Program-made: the position numbers and the translations under genes
Shown: positions 46,182-54,774 of the stretch, one piece after another
Layout of the letters: the number at the start of each line of letters is the position of its first letter
How positions within the stretch are numbered: position 1 is the first letter of the stretch
The notes under the pieces: generated by a model
Seen by the model: only the letters and a program-made list of their open reading frames with translations
What the model was told of the DNA's origin: nothing
Databases searched by the model: none
From: CAWDBV01 sp963800705
GTDB lineage: Bacteria > Actinomycetota > Thermoleophilia > Solirubrobacterales > 70-9
Direction: 5' to 3'
DNA: 64,000 nt
Assembly (NCBI GenBank): GCA_963800705.1
Contig: CAWDBV010000007.1
Span: 281,119 to 345,118, forward strand

Positions 46182-47891
46182 TCAGCGGCGCTTGCGCTTC
46201 TTGCCGCGCTTGCGCTTCTTCTTTTGGCACGCCTTGCGCGCGGACCCCTTGCGCTTCACGCACGCCTTCTTCTTGCGCTTCTTGGAAGCCGCCGCGGAGA
46301 AGACCGTGCCCGGGCTTGGCGCGCTCGACCCCGAGCCCGGCCCCGGGGTGCCCGCCGCGTCGACGAGCGGCAGCGAGACGTCGATGTCGAGGTTGGCGAG
46401 CCCGAGCGAGCTCTGCAGGCCGTAGAGCGTCGTCGAGGGGATCAGCTGGAGCTTGTAGTTCGTGCCCGCGGCGGCACGCGAGGCGATCGGCTCGAGCGGG
46501 CGCTCGATCGTGTGCGTGGCCCCGTCGAGGTTGACGGGGATCGGCCTGGCCTGGTTCCCGACCACGAGCCCGCGGGCCTGGTCGACGATCTGCGCGTAGA
46601 GGAAGGTCTGCGCCGGCACCGCGGTGCCCGAGTAGGTCATCTTCAGCTGCGGGGCCCCGACCACGTCGGCCGCCGCGCCCGGGCCGGGAATCGGCACCTC
46701 TGCCGCGGTCCCGGGCAGCGCCGCCGGGGTGCCGAGGATCAGCGTGCCGGAGGTCGAGACCGGCGTGATCGGCAGGGTCGCCGAGCCCGAGCCGGTCAGC
46801 TGCCCGGCGCTCTTCAGCGGGTAGTCGGCGGCCGATCGCCAGGCCCCGTCCTCAGCGAGCCACTCGAAGCGCGGCCCGGTGTCGGCGGAGCCGTCCCCCT
46901 TCACGTAGCGGTCGAGCCAGGCGCGGGTTCGGTTGAGGATGTAGCCGGACTGGCCCGGGCTGGTCAGGCAGACGCCGTGGCCGCCGCAGAACCACATCAT
47001 CTTCAGCGGCGCGCCGCTGTTGGCGCGCAGCGCGTTGAAGTTGTCGATCGCCTCCTGCGGCGTGAACAGGGTGTCCTGGAGCCCCTGGGTGAGCAGAGTC
47101 GGGATGCGGATGTTGTCGACCAGGTGGCCGGGCCCCTTCTCGGCGAACCAGTTGTAGTTGGCGTCGCTGACCTGGTTGAGGACGCCGCCGACGATCGAGT
47201 CGTAGATGTGGGGATCCATGTGCCCGAGCTGGGGCGGGAAGCCGATCAGCCCTGGCAGGATCGAGCCCTCGAGCCCCGCTCCGATCAGGACCAGGCCCCA
47301 GCCGGCCTTGACCGAGCGCTCCTTGAACAGGCTCGAGGTCAGGTTGTGGGGGCTGATGTTGGGGGCGATCGCCTCGAGGCGGTTGTCGATTCCCGCGGTG
47401 ACGAGCTGGATGATTCCGCCGTAGCTGCCGCCGGCCATCCCGGCCCGAGGGTCGCCCGGGCCGTCGAGCTGGGCCTCGGGCTGCTGGGCGGTGAAGTCGA
47501 GCAGCGCCTGCGCGTCGCGTCCCTCGAAGCGGTAGTCGTCGACCATCACCGTGCCCCCGGAGGTGCCGAAGCCGCGCGGGTCCCAGGTGACGACGTTGTA
47601 GCCGTGGTTGACGAGGGCGCCGATCGGCGTTTGGCCGAAGCTCTCGAGCACCGGGTTCGGGGTGCTGTTCGGGTTCGTCTCCCCCGACATGCTCCATCCG
47701 GGGCCGACGAGGATCGTCGGCGCCTTCGCTCCCGCCGCAAGCCCTGCGGCGGGGAAGAAGTGGGTCGTGATCGTGGTGCCGTCGAACGAGGTGACAGTCG
47801 CGTCGCGGGCGCTCGCCGGCGCGGGCGCGAGCACCGCGATCAGCGCCGCTGCCGCGGCAACTGCACCCGAGAGGCCTCTCCTCCGACGCAC
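46182..47891 (-). CDS. exported CocE/NonD-type alpha/beta hydrolase (peptidase S15 family) with basic tail
   Basis: 569 residues. GTG start, signal peptide (RRRRGLSGAVAAAAALIAVLAPAPASA), alpha/beta-hydrolase domain with oxyanion region VGPGWSM, nucleophile in GMAGGSYGGI, acid in GLQDTLFTPQ and base in CGGHGVC, then a jelly-roll C-terminal domain like X-Pro dipeptidyl peptidases. The last 45 residues are the basic tail with two cysteines (KKACVKRKG...KACQKKKRKRG). It should cleave esters or amides outside the cell. TAGATT at 47907-47902 is the probable -10 box. Confidence 0.9.
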   Translation of the reverse strand: MRRRRGLSGAVAAAAALIAVLAPAPASARDATVTSFDGTTITTHFFPAAGLAAGAKAPTILVGPGWSMSGETNPNSTPNPVLESFGQTPIGALVNHGYNVVTWDPRGFGTSGGTVMVDDYRFEGRDAQALLDFTAQQPEAQLDGPGDPRAGMAGGSYGGIIQLVTAGIDNRLEAIAPNISPHNLTSSLFKERSVKAGWGLVLIGAGLEGSILPGLIGFPPQLGHMDPHIYDSIVGGVLNQVSDANYNWFAEKGPGHLVDNIRIPTLLTQGLQDTLFTPQEAIDNFNALRANSGAPLKMMWFCGGHGVCLTSPGQSGYILNRTRAWLDRYVKGDGSADTGPRFEWLAEDGAWRSAADYPLKSAGQLTGSGSATLPITPVSTSGTLILGTPAALPGTAAEVPIPGPGAAADVVGAPQLKMTYSGTAVPAQTFLYAQIVDQARGLVVGNQARPIPVNLDGATHTIERPLEPIASRAAAGTNYKLQLIPSTTLYGLQSSLGLANLDIDVSLPLVDAAGTPGPGSGSSAPSPGTVFSAAASKKRKKKACVKRKGSARKACQKKKRKRGKKRKRR

Positions 47892-47901
47892 GAGGCCGGT
47901 G

Positions 47902-47907
47902 AATCTA
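47902..47907 (-). promoter_or_regulatory. -10 box before the exported hydrolase gene
   Basis: TAGATT on the minus strand, ten bases before GTG 47891. Confidence 0.35.
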
Positions 47908-47915
47908 GCGGATGC

Positions 47916-48656
47916 CTACGTAGCGGGGCGCCGGTAGCGGCTGAAGAGCTGGCCGCCGGACTCATAGAGCCAGACCAGCTCGAGCTCGAACGGCGCGTCG
48001 GGCAGCTCGCCCTCGAGGATCCGCGGCCCGAGGCCGCCGGCGAGCTTCGGAGCGATGGTGAGGAAGAGCTCGTCGGCGAGCCCCTCCTCCTGGAGCTGCG
48101 CGTGCAGCCGCGGGCCGCCCTCGCAGAGCAGCGCCCGGATGCCGCGGTCGGTGCGCAGGTGCTCCATCGCCCGGGTCAGGTCGACGCCTTCGGTGTGGCG
48201 GACGACGCTCAGCGGCGTCGCGGTCTCGGGCGGCTCGGTATCGGCGGCGGTGAAGATCACGACCTCGCCGTTGCCGTCGGTGAACAGCGGTGCGTCCCAG
48301 GGCAGGTCGAGCCGGCCAGAGATGATCACAGCCAGCGGGTCGTGGGCGAGGCCGATCCGCTCGCGCAGGGCGCGCAACTCCGGGTCGGAGACGATCCGGC
48401 CGTAGCGCTCGGCGCGCATCGTCCCGGCGCCGATCATCACCGCTTCGACCTGGGTGCGGAGCCGCTGCAGCATCTCGGTATCGACCTCGTCGCCGATCGG
48501 CCCCGAGCGCCCCTCGATCGTCGCGTGTCCGTCGAGCGTGGACGCGAAGTTGAGCAATGTGTAGGGACGGCGATCGGGGGCGAGCTCGACCAGCTTCAGG
48601 TCGGAGAGCAGCTCCTCCGGCGTTGCATCCCCGCCGGGAGGCAAGAGGGCCTTCAC
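47916..48656 (-). CDS. RibD C-terminal-domain (pyrimidine reductase/DHFR-like) protein
   Basis: 246 residues. The dihydrofolate-reductase-like domain of RibD is shown by PYTLLNFASTLDGHATIEGRSG, VEAVMIGAGTMRAERYG, and ALLCEGGPRLHAQLQEEGLADELFLTIAP. There is no deaminase domain, as in stand-alone actinobacterial members. It reduces an NADPH-dependent substrate; a role in riboflavin or deazaflavin chemistry is possible but not shown. GTG 48656 follows immediately on the RpiB-like gene stop. Confidence 0.9.
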   Translation of the reverse strand: MKALLPPGGDATPEELLSDLKLVELAPDRRPYTLLNFASTLDGHATIEGRSGPIGDEVDTEMLQRLRTQVEAVMIGAGTMRAERYGRIVSDPELRALRERIGLAHDPLAVIISGRLDLPWDAPLFTDGNGEVVIFTAADTEPPETATPLSVVRHTEGVDLTRAMEHLRTDRGIRALLCEGGPRLHAQLQEEGLADELFLTIAPKLAGGLGPRILEGELPDAPFELELVWLYESGGQLFSRYRRPAT

Positions 48657-49100
48657 TCAGCCGCCTTCGATCTCGCCCAGGTGCTCGACGTTGGCGCGGT
48701 CGCCGGCCTCGGCGCTCGGCTCGCCTCCGAACCAGCCGTCGAGGATCTCGGCGAGCTCGGCCTCGGAGGTGGCGCGGAGGCTGAGCGCGAGCACGTTGGC
48801 GTCGTTCCAGCGCCGCGCTCCCTCGGCGGTCGCCGAGTCGGCGCAGAGCGCGGCGCGGATCCCCTCGACCTTGTTGGCGGCGATTGAGGCCCCGGTCCCG
48901 GTCCAGCAGCAGACCACGGCCTGCTCGGCGCGGCCCTCGGCGACGTCGCGCGCCGCGGCCTCGCTCGCCCAGGCCCAGTCGTCGCGCTCTTCGTCGGCGA
49001 GCGCGCCGTGCGGGACCGGCTCGTGGCCGCGCTTGCGCAGCTCCGCGATCACGGCCTCGGCGATGCCGACGCGCTCGTCAGCTGAGACCGCGATCTTCAC
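48657..49100 (-). CDS. RpiB/LacA/LacB-type sugar-phosphate isomerase
   Basis: 147 residues. MKIAVSADERVGIAEAVIAELRKRGHE is the N-terminal Rossmann-like start and VVCCWTGTGASIAANKVEGIRAALCADSATAEGARRWNDANVLALS the catalytic region (the GSGIG loop of RpiB reads GTGAS here, with the general-base cysteine next to it). It would interconvert ribose 5-phosphate and ribulose 5-phosphate or a similar pair. GTG start, four bases after the sulfotransferase stop; cotranscribed with the RibD-like gene. Confidence 0.87.
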   Translation of the reverse strand: MKIAVSADERVGIAEAVIAELRKRGHEPVPHGALADEERDDWAWASEAAARDVAEGRAEQAVVCCWTGTGASIAANKVEGIRAALCADSATAEGARRWNDANVLALSLRATSEAELAEILDGWFGGEPSAEAGDRANVEHLGEIEGG

Positions 49101-49104
49101 CGGC

Positions 49105-50103
49105 TCAGTACTCGCGCCAGCCTTCGAAGCGCCGCCCAGCGAACTCCTGAAGCGCCGCCACGTCCTCGGAGAAGAACGACCTCAGCTTCGCCTCGGTGGC
49201 CTCCGAGAGCTCCGGCTTCGGCGCCTCGGGCGCCTCGGGGTCGTGGACGACCTTCTCGACGATCCAGCGCATCGACTCGGGGAGGCGGTCGAAGTTTCGG
49301 TCGAAGGAGCGGAAGCCCGGCAGCTTGATCAGCTTCTCCATGAACTGGTACTTGTCGGAGTCCTTCGCGGTCGACTTCTCCCACTCGCGGTCGAACTGCT
49401 CGGAGGTGAACTCGGGATCGACCCCGGCGAACGCGAACGCGCGGCGCATCGTCCCCTCGCGGTCGCTCTGCAGCTCCTCCTGGGTGATGACCGCGATCTG
49501 CTCGCTGTCGAAGCGCTCGATGTAGGGCTTCAGCTGCATCCAGTACAGCGAGCGGTGCACGTAGGCGGTGTCGGGGTCCGACAGCACCTCGTCGATTCCC
49601 TCGCGAGTCTCGTAGCCAGCGCCGGTCGCATGGCGCCAGTGAGAGAGGATGCGGCTGATCGGGTCGCGCACCATGTAGATCAGCCTCGCGTCGGGGACGT
49701 GCTCGCGGATCCGGTCGGGGACGCCGGTGAAGCGGGGCATGTTGGTGTAGTGGGGCGAGGACTCGCCGCGGACCGGGAAGCGATTGTCGAAGCGCCCCCG
49801 GTACCAGTCGAGGCCGAGGTCCCAGGTCTGCTCCTCGCAGAAGAAGTTGAGCTCCTTCGGTTTCGACATCTGGATCTCCGGATGGAGGCCGAGGTAGTGG
49901 TGGATCGAGGTCGTCCCGCACTTCAGTCCCCCGATGATGATCAGGTTGGGGAGCTCGGCGTGACGGCGCCGGCGACGGGGCGGCTTGCCGCCCTTGCGGC
50001 GGTCGGCGGCGAAGCGCTCGCGGGCGCGACCGCACATCGCCTCGTCGGCGGGGTCGTGCACGGCCCTGGGCGCCGCCGCCGTATGCGTTTCAGCGGTCGA
50101 CAT
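49105..50103 (-). CDS. PAPS-dependent sulfotransferase
   Basis: 332 residues. The 5'-phosphosulfate loop is IIGGLKCGTTSIHHYL, the 3'-phosphate-binding motif VRDPISRILSHWRH, and YIERFDSEQIAVITQEEL follows as in bacterial sulfotransferases. The first 50 residues are basic and probably unstructured. It would place sulfate on a carbohydrate or lipid hydroxyl; acceptor unknown. First gene of a three-gene run with the isomerase and the reductase, divergent from the dehalogenase gene. Confidence 0.92.
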   Translation of the reverse strand: MSTAETHTAAAPRAVHDPADEAMCGRARERFAADRRKGGKPPRRRRRHAELPNLIIIGGLKCGTTSIHHYLGLHPEIQMSKPKELNFFCEEQTWDLGLDWYRGRFDNRFPVRGESSPHYTNMPRFTGVPDRIREHVPDARLIYMVRDPISRILSHWRHATGAGYETREGIDEVLSDPDTAYVHRSLYWMQLKPYIERFDSEQIAVITQEELQSDREGTMRRAFAFAGVDPEFTSEQFDREWEKSTAKDSDKYQFMEKLIKLPGFRSFDRNFDRLPESMRWIVEKVVHDPEAPEAPKPELSEATEAKLRSFFSEDVAALQEFAGRRFEGWREY

Positions 50104-50149
50104 GAGGGGCGGAAGTGTGGCAAAGCCGGGGAACCCATGTCGGAGGACG

Positions 50150-50155
50150 TAAGCT
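50150..50155 (+). promoter_or_regulatory. -10 box before the dehalogenase gene
   Basis: TAAGCT ends nine bases before GTG 50165. Confidence 0.35.
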
Positions 50156-50164
50156 GCCGCGACG

Positions 50165-51040
50165 GTGGAGGTGTTTCGGACCCCAGACGAGCGCTTCGAG
50201 GCGCTGCCGGGCTATGACTTCGAGCCCAACTACGTCGAGATCGACGGGTTGCGGCTCCACTACGTCGACGAGGGCGAGGGGCGCCCGATCGTCTGCTTCC
50301 ACGGCGTCCCGACCTGGAGCTACCTCTACCGCAAGATGCTCGCCCCGCTGCGCGATGCCGGCTACCGGGTGATCTGCCCCGACCTCGCCGGCGCCGGCCG
50401 CTCCGACAAGCCCACCGACCCGGACTGGTACAGCTTCGAGCGCCACAGCGAGATGATCTCGGGGCTGCTCGCGGAGCTCGACCTCGAGGATGCCGTCGTC
50501 GTCGTCCAGGACTGGGGCGGGCCGATCGGGCTCACCTGGGCGGTCGAGAACGCCGACCGGGTCGGGGCGCTGGTGATCCTCAACACCGGGCTGTTCACGG
50601 GCCGGGTCAGCAAGGGCTTCATGGCCTGGCGGGATTTCGCCGAGAAGAACCCCGACCTGCCGATCGGCTTCATCGTCAAGGGCGGGACCATCACCGACCT
50701 CGACGAGGACGTCGTCGCTGCCTACGAGGCGCCGTTCCCGACCCCCGAATCGAAGACCGCGATGGCGCGCTTCCCGCTCATGGTGCCGACCGAGGACGAC
50801 TGGCCGATGGCCGTCCAGCAGCGCGAGCTCGCCGAGCAGCTAGGCCGCTGGGAGAAGCTGGCGCTGGTCGCCTTCTCCGACACCGATCCCGTGTTTCCGT
50901 TCCCAAAGGCCGGCGACCGCTTCACCGGAATCATCCCGACCGCCGGCGAGCAGGTGAAGATCGAGGGCGCCGCCCACTTCCTGCAGGAGGACCGCGGCGA
51001 GCAGATCGCCGACGAGATGATCGGGCTCCTGAAGGGCTGA
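50165..51040 (+). CDS. haloalkane dehalogenase (HLD-I-like alpha/beta hydrolase)
   Basis: 291 residues. The layout follows mycobacterial HLD-I enzymes of the DmbB type from the first residues (VFRTPDERFEALPGYDFEPNYVEI). Nucleophile Asp is in VVVQDWGGPIGLTWA, whose Trp is a halide-binding residue; the acid is in SDTDPVFPFP and the base His in GAAHFLQED. The oxyanion segment reads HGVPTWSYLYR where HLD-I members have HGEPTW, and I could not place the second halide-binding residue of the cap, so dehalogenase activity is likely but not certain. The stop is two bases before the presumed CTG start of the DUF2804 gene. Confidence 0.82.
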   Translation: MEVFRTPDERFEALPGYDFEPNYVEIDGLRLHYVDEGEGRPIVCFHGVPTWSYLYRKMLAPLRDAGYRVICPDLAGAGRSDKPTDPDWYSFERHSEMISGLLAELDLEDAVVVVQDWGGPIGLTWAVENADRVGALVILNTGLFTGRVSKGFMAWRDFAEKNPDLPIGFIVKGGTITDLDEDVVAAYEAPFPTPESKTAMARFPLMVPTEDDWPMAVQQRELAEQLGRWEKLALVAFSDTDPVFPFPKAGDRFTGIIPTAGEQVKIEGAAHFLQEDRGEQIADEMIGLLKG

Positions 51041-51042
51041 CG

Positions 51043-51933
51043 CTGACAACGACCGAGCAGACCGATGCCGAGGTCCGGGTCCACGAGCCCGCCGGGCTGC
51101 CGTGGCGCGGCCCCGCGCCGGGCAGGCCGGACCTGCCGCTGCCGCCAGACGCGATGCCGCTGCTCCGCGAGGGCCGGCTCCGCAAGCGCTGGCGCTACGT
51201 CGGCTTCTACGGCGAGCAGGTGATGCTCTGCGCCGCCAAGGTCGAGGTCGGGCCGCTGCCGCAGAGCTTCTGGGCGGTCTACGACCGCGAGCGAGGCCGG
51301 CGCTTCGCCCACACCCGGATGCTGCCGGGCGGCAGCGAGGTCGAGATGGATCTCGAGAGCCCGCTCGTCCGCCTCGACACCGACGAGGTGAGCGCCGAGC
51401 TGCGCTTCGGCGAATCGGAGGCGATCGAGTCGGCGTGCCCGAGCGGCGATCGCGGTTACGGCTGGACCCGCAAGCGCGCCGGCGTCCCGGTCACCGGCAC
51501 GGTCGAGGTTGACGGCCAGAGCTTCGAGATCGATTCCGCCGAGGGCGTCGACGACGTCTCTGCCGGCTACCACCAGCGGCACACCGACTGGCTCTGGTCG
51601 GCGGGCTGCGGCGAAGCGGCCGACGGCCGTGCGGTGGCCTGGAACCTGGTCGAGGGGATCAACGACCCGCCGCGGGGCAGCGAGCGCGCGATCTGGGTCG
51701 AGGGCTCGCCGAGCGAGCCCGACCCGGTCCGCTTCCAGGGGCTCGACGCGGTCGAGTTCGATGACGGCTCGCGCCTCCGCTTCAGCGCCGAGTCCGAGCG
51801 CGCCCGCGACGACAACCTGCTCGTCTTCCGCTCCCGCTACCGGCACCAGTTCGGGAGCTTCGAGGGCTCGCTGGGGGGGATCGAGCTGCGGCGCGGCTTC
51901 GGGGTGATGGAGGAGCACTCGGCCGTCTGGTGA
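51043..51933 (+). CDS. DUF2804 family protein
   Basis: About 296 residues. DUF2804 proteins begin with a conserved LPWRGPAPGRPDLPLPP-type segment, which is in frame here but upstream of the first ATG (51154). The frame has no ATG, GTG or TTG between the dehalogenase stop and that segment; CTG 51043, preceded by GAAGGG, is the best start. The body is beta-rich (RKRWRYVGFYGEQVMLCAAKV, YHQRHTDWLWSAGCG, VAWNLVEGIND). Function of the family is unknown; a lipocalin-like ligand-binding fold is possible. The stop overlaps the next gene's GTG. Confidence 0.83.
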   Translation: MTTTEQTDAEVRVHEPAGLPWRGPAPGRPDLPLPPDAMPLLREGRLRKRWRYVGFYGEQVMLCAAKVEVGPLPQSFWAVYDRERGRRFAHTRMLPGGSEVEMDLESPLVRLDTDEVSAELRFGESEAIESACPSGDRGYGWTRKRAGVPVTGTVEVDGQSFEIDSAEGVDDVSAGYHQRHTDWLWSAGCGEAADGRAVAWNLVEGINDPPRGSERAIWVEGSPSEPDPVRFQGLDAVEFDDGSRLRFSAESERARDDNLLVFRSRYRHQFGSFEGSLGGIELRRGFGVMEEHSAVW

Positions 51934-53063
51934 GCGCCGCCGATGTGACTCTGGGCGCCGTCGATTTCGAGCGCAGCCTCGACCGCTTCTTCCGGGCGGC
52001 CGAGACCTTCTTCGACAACCTCGCCGAGATCAACTGGGCGTGGATGGCGGTGGCGTTCCTCTTTTACCTCGGGATGCTGCTCGCGCGAAGCAAGTGCTGG
52101 CAGAACACGCTGATCGCCGCCTACCCCGACGCCGAGGTGCCCTACACGCGGATCTCGGCCGCCTATCTGGTCGGCGCCGGCCTCAACAGCTTCATCCCGG
52201 CCCGCGTCGGCGACGCGGTGAAGATCTTCCTCGCCAAGCGCTCGGTCCGCGGCTCGACTTATCCGGCAATCACTTCCTCGTTCTTCGTCCAGTCGATCTT
52301 CGATACCAGCGTCGGGATCGTCGTCCTCCTCTACGCGCTCACCCAGGGGCTGTTCCCCGATGCGCCCGAGCTGCCGCAGCTTCCGGCGTTCGAAATCGCG
52401 TTCTGGGCCGACCACCCGCGCTTCCTGGTCTTCTTCCTGACCGCGGTCGGGATCGGCGCCGTGGTCGTGTTCGCGATCGTCGCTCGCCGGGCCGAGAAGT
52501 TCTGGGACCGCGTCAAGCAGGGCGCGATCGTGCTCGCCGACAAGTCTCGCTACCTGCGCGAGGTCGCCTCGTGGCAGGGGGTCGCGTGGCTGGCGCGCTT
52601 CGGCTCGTTCTGGTTCTTCCTCGACGCGTTCCACATCGGCGGGTCGTTCCAGAACGTGCTCCTGGTGATGAGCGTGCAGTCGGTCTCGACGCTGCTCCCA
52701 TTCACCCCCGGCGGCGCCGGCGCCCAGCAGGCGCTGCTAGTCGCGACGCTCTCGGGCGCGGCGGGCGCGACCGGGACCGAGGTGCTCGCCTACTCGGTCG
52801 GCCAGCAGCTCGCGGTCGCGGCGTTCGCGATGCTGCTCGGCTTCATCGCCCTCGCCTTCGTCTTCCGAACCACCGACTGGCGCTCGCTGATCCGCCGCGC
52901 CGAGGCCGACACCGGAAGGGCCGAGAAAGAAGGGGAGAAAAAGGCGGGCGAGGAGGATGACGGCGAAGAAGGCGACGAGGTCGAGCAGGGGGGCGGTCAA
53001 CCGGGGAACACCCCCTCCACACGCCAGCGCCAGGGCGGCTCCTCCGACGCCGGGAACTCGTAG
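51930..53063 (+). CDS. lysylphosphatidylglycerol-synthase-type flippase-domain membrane protein
   Basis: 377 residues, seven or eight membrane helices of the LPG synthase transmembrane / UPF0104 family. YLVGAGLNSFIPARVGDAVKIFLAKR and VSTLLPFTPGGAGAQQALLVATL are the two signature loops. Members flip or export lipids, sometimes glycolipids. There is no aminoacyl-transferase domain. The C-terminal 60 residues are a charged, disordered tail. GTG 51930 overlaps the DUF2804 stop; the end overlaps the convergent TadE-like gene by 67 bases. Confidence 0.88.
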   Translation: MSAADVTLGAVDFERSLDRFFRAAETFFDNLAEINWAWMAVAFLFYLGMLLARSKCWQNTLIAAYPDAEVPYTRISAAYLVGAGLNSFIPARVGDAVKIFLAKRSVRGSTYPAITSSFFVQSIFDTSVGIVVLLYALTQGLFPDAPELPQLPAFEIAFWADHPRFLVFFLTAVGIGAVVVFAIVARRAEKFWDRVKQGAIVLADKSRYLREVASWQGVAWLARFGSFWFFLDAFHIGGSFQNVLLVMSVQSVSTLLPFTPGGAGAQQALLVATLSGAAGATGTEVLAYSVGQQLAVAAFAMLLGFIALAFVFRTTDWRSLIRRAEADTGRAEKEGEKKAGEEDDGEEGDEVEQGGGQPGNTPSTRQRQGGSSDAGNS

Positions 53064-53635
53064 TGGTTTCGCCCCGGCAGCGTCTCGAGCGGGACAAGCG
53101 CCGGGACGTCGGTGACGCGCAGGCGTAGGTCCTCGGCGGCGGCGACGTCGCCGCTGTCGGCCTCGCGCTCGAGCTTCTCCCAGCCGAGCGACGGGCGGTA
53201 GAGCCAGAAGGTGACCCGCACTGCGCCCCCGGCGCGGCGCTCGTCGGCGACCTGGGTGAACGCGGTTACGCGCCGAAAGGACGTGGTCAGCCCCGGCCGG
53301 GCCGAGGGCACAGCGCAGCTCGGCCGCCGGCAGCGGCGGAAGTCGACCGGCACCAGCATCAGTGAACCGGGGCCGATTCGGGCCGCGGGATCCGGTGCGA
53401 GCGAGCGGGCCAGCTTGCCGAGCGGGAAGCCGTAGGCGCGGGCGAGCGGGTGGCGCCGGCACGGGTCGGGGAGCCGGGGCGCGCAGGTGATCTTGCGGGC
53501 GATCGCGCCGGCGAGCTCGCGGCCGCCGGAGCCGCGCTCGCCGCCGGCGACGAGCGCCGAGATCGCAGCGATGAACAGCAGCGCGATCAGCACCCCGAGC
53601 CCGACGTGTTCCACCGTTGCTGCACCGCGGTCCAT
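52997..53635 (-). CDS. TadE/Flp-pilin-like membrane protein of unknown function
   Basis: 212 residues. The N-terminus DRGAATVEHVGLGVLIALLFIAAISAL has the form of TadE or Flp-type pseudopilins (short charged leader, Glu in the first part of one helix). The extracytoplasmic rest has four cysteines (TCAPRLPDPC, RRCRRPSC) and no recognised domain. No other pilus gene is in the window. TAGGTT at 53647-53642 precedes ATG 53635 by six bases. Confidence 0.65.
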   Translation of the reverse strand: MDRGAATVEHVGLGVLIALLFIAAISALVAGGERGSGGRELAGAIARKITCAPRLPDPCRRHPLARAYGFPLGKLARSLAPDPAARIGPGSLMLVPVDFRRCRRPSCAVPSARPGLTTSFRRVTAFTQVADERRAGGAVRVTFWLYRPSLGWEKLEREADSGDVAAAEDLRLRVTDVPALVPLETLPGRNHYEFPASEEPPWRWRVEGVFPG

Positions 53636-53641
53636 GGCGCG

Positions 53642-53647
53642 AACCTA
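53642..53647 (-). promoter_or_regulatory. -10 box before the TadE-like gene
   Basis: TAGGTT on the minus strand, six bases before ATG 53635; leaderless arrangement. Confidence 0.4.
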
Positions 53648-53695
53648 GGCGCGCCGGAGTCACGGATGAGTCGCCGGATGTGCCAACATCGAGGC

Positions 53696-53971
53696 ATGGA
53701 AGGAACCGGTGGCCTTGGCGGCATGTTCGGCGACCCAGAGGAGCTCCGCAGGCAGCTCGGCGAGATGGCCGAGCAGATGCAGGGCGCGCAAAAAGTCGCC
53801 TGGGCCGACAACGCAATCAAGCTCGCGGTCGACATGACCGTGGCGGCGATCAACCGCCTCAACCTCCAGGGCGGCAGCGACGAGCAGGCGATCCAGGTCC
53901 GCGACGCGATCCGGATCGTCTTCCCCGAGGCCGTGACCCTGGTCCGCGAGGCGCGCGAGGGGCTCTCATAG
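53696..53971 (+). CDS. small helical protein of unknown function
   Basis: 91 residues: a Gly-rich start (MEGTGGLGGMFG) followed by one long amphipathic helix (DPEELRRQLGEMAEQMQGAQKVAWADNAIKLAV, given in part) and a second helix with RDAIRIVFPEAVTLV. No cysteines or membrane segment. Family not recognised. Its TAG stop overlaps the presumed start of the SDR gene, so the two are probably translated together. Confidence 0.6.
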   Translation: MEGTGGLGGMFGDPEELRRQLGEMAEQMQGAQKVAWADNAIKLAVDMTVAAINRLNLQGGSDEQAIQVRDAIRIVFPEAVTLVREAREGLS

Positions 53972-54774
53972 CGCTCCCCGATCCCGGCGCGGCTTCGACG
54001 GCGCTCGTAACCGGCGCATCCTCGGGAATTGGAGAAGCGATCGCGCGCGAGCTTGTCAAGCGCGGCCACGGCGTCACGCTGGTGGCACGGCGCGAAGAGC
54101 GCCTCAAGGGCCTGGCCGCAGAGCTCGAGGGCGAAGGGGTCCGGGCCGAGGTGATCGGCTGCGATCTCGGCGACCCGGCAGAGCGCGACCGGCTTCAGAG
54201 CGAAATCGAAAGCCTCGGCCTCGCCGTCGATGTGCTCGTCAACAACGCCGGCTTCGGCGGCGGCGAGGACTTCGTCCAAAGCGAGCGCCAGTACCTGCTC
54301 GACATGATCCGCCTCAACATCGAGGCGGTCACCGATCTGATGTCGCGCTACGTGCCCGGAATGGTCGATCGGGGTCACGGAGCCGTGCTCAACGTCGCCT
54401 CGGTCGCCGCCTTCCAGCCGCTGCCCGGGACCGCCAACTACGCGGCGACAAAGTCCTTCGTGCTCAGCCTCAGCGAGGCGCTCAGCGAGGAGGTGAAGGG
54501 CAGCGGCGTGACGGTGAGCGCCCTCTGCCCTGGCCCGGTCAAGACCGAATTCGTCGAGGCGCCGGGCCTCGAGAGCTCCACCGACACCCCGGACATGATC
54601 TGGATGTCGGCCGAGGACGTGGCCGCCGACGCGGTCAAGGGCCTCGAGCGCGGCAAGCGCGTCATCGTCCCCGGCCTCTTGAACAGGGCGCAGTCGATCG
54701 CCGGCCAGCACTCGCCGCGCGCCGTGCTGCTGCCGCTCGCCAAGAAGGTCTGGAGCTCAGCGACCCGCGACTAG
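53968..54774 (+). CDS. SDR family oxidoreductase
   Basis: About 268 residues, classical SDR: TALVTGASSGIGEAIAREL, NNAGFGGGED, catalytic NVASVAAF and YAATKSF, then PGPVKTEF. The frame has no ATG, GTG, TTG or CTG between the upstream coding region and the Rossmann motif; ATA 53968, six bases after GAGGGG and overlapping the previous stop as ATAG, is the only candidate, unless the sequence has an error here. Substrate unknown. It overlaps the convergent zinc-ribbon gene by 18 bases. Confidence 0.83.
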   Translation: MALPDPGAASTALVTGASSGIGEAIARELVKRGHGVTLVARREERLKGLAAELEGEGVRAEVIGCDLGDPAERDRLQSEIESLGLAVDVLVNNAGFGGGEDFVQSERQYLLDMIRLNIEAVTDLMSRYVPGMVDRGHGAVLNVASVAAFQPLPGTANYAATKSFVLSLSEALSEEVKGSGVTVSALCPGPVKTEFVEAPGLESSTDTPDMIWMSAEDVAADAVKGLERGKRVIVPGLLNRAQSIAGQHSPRAVLLPLAKKVWSSATRD

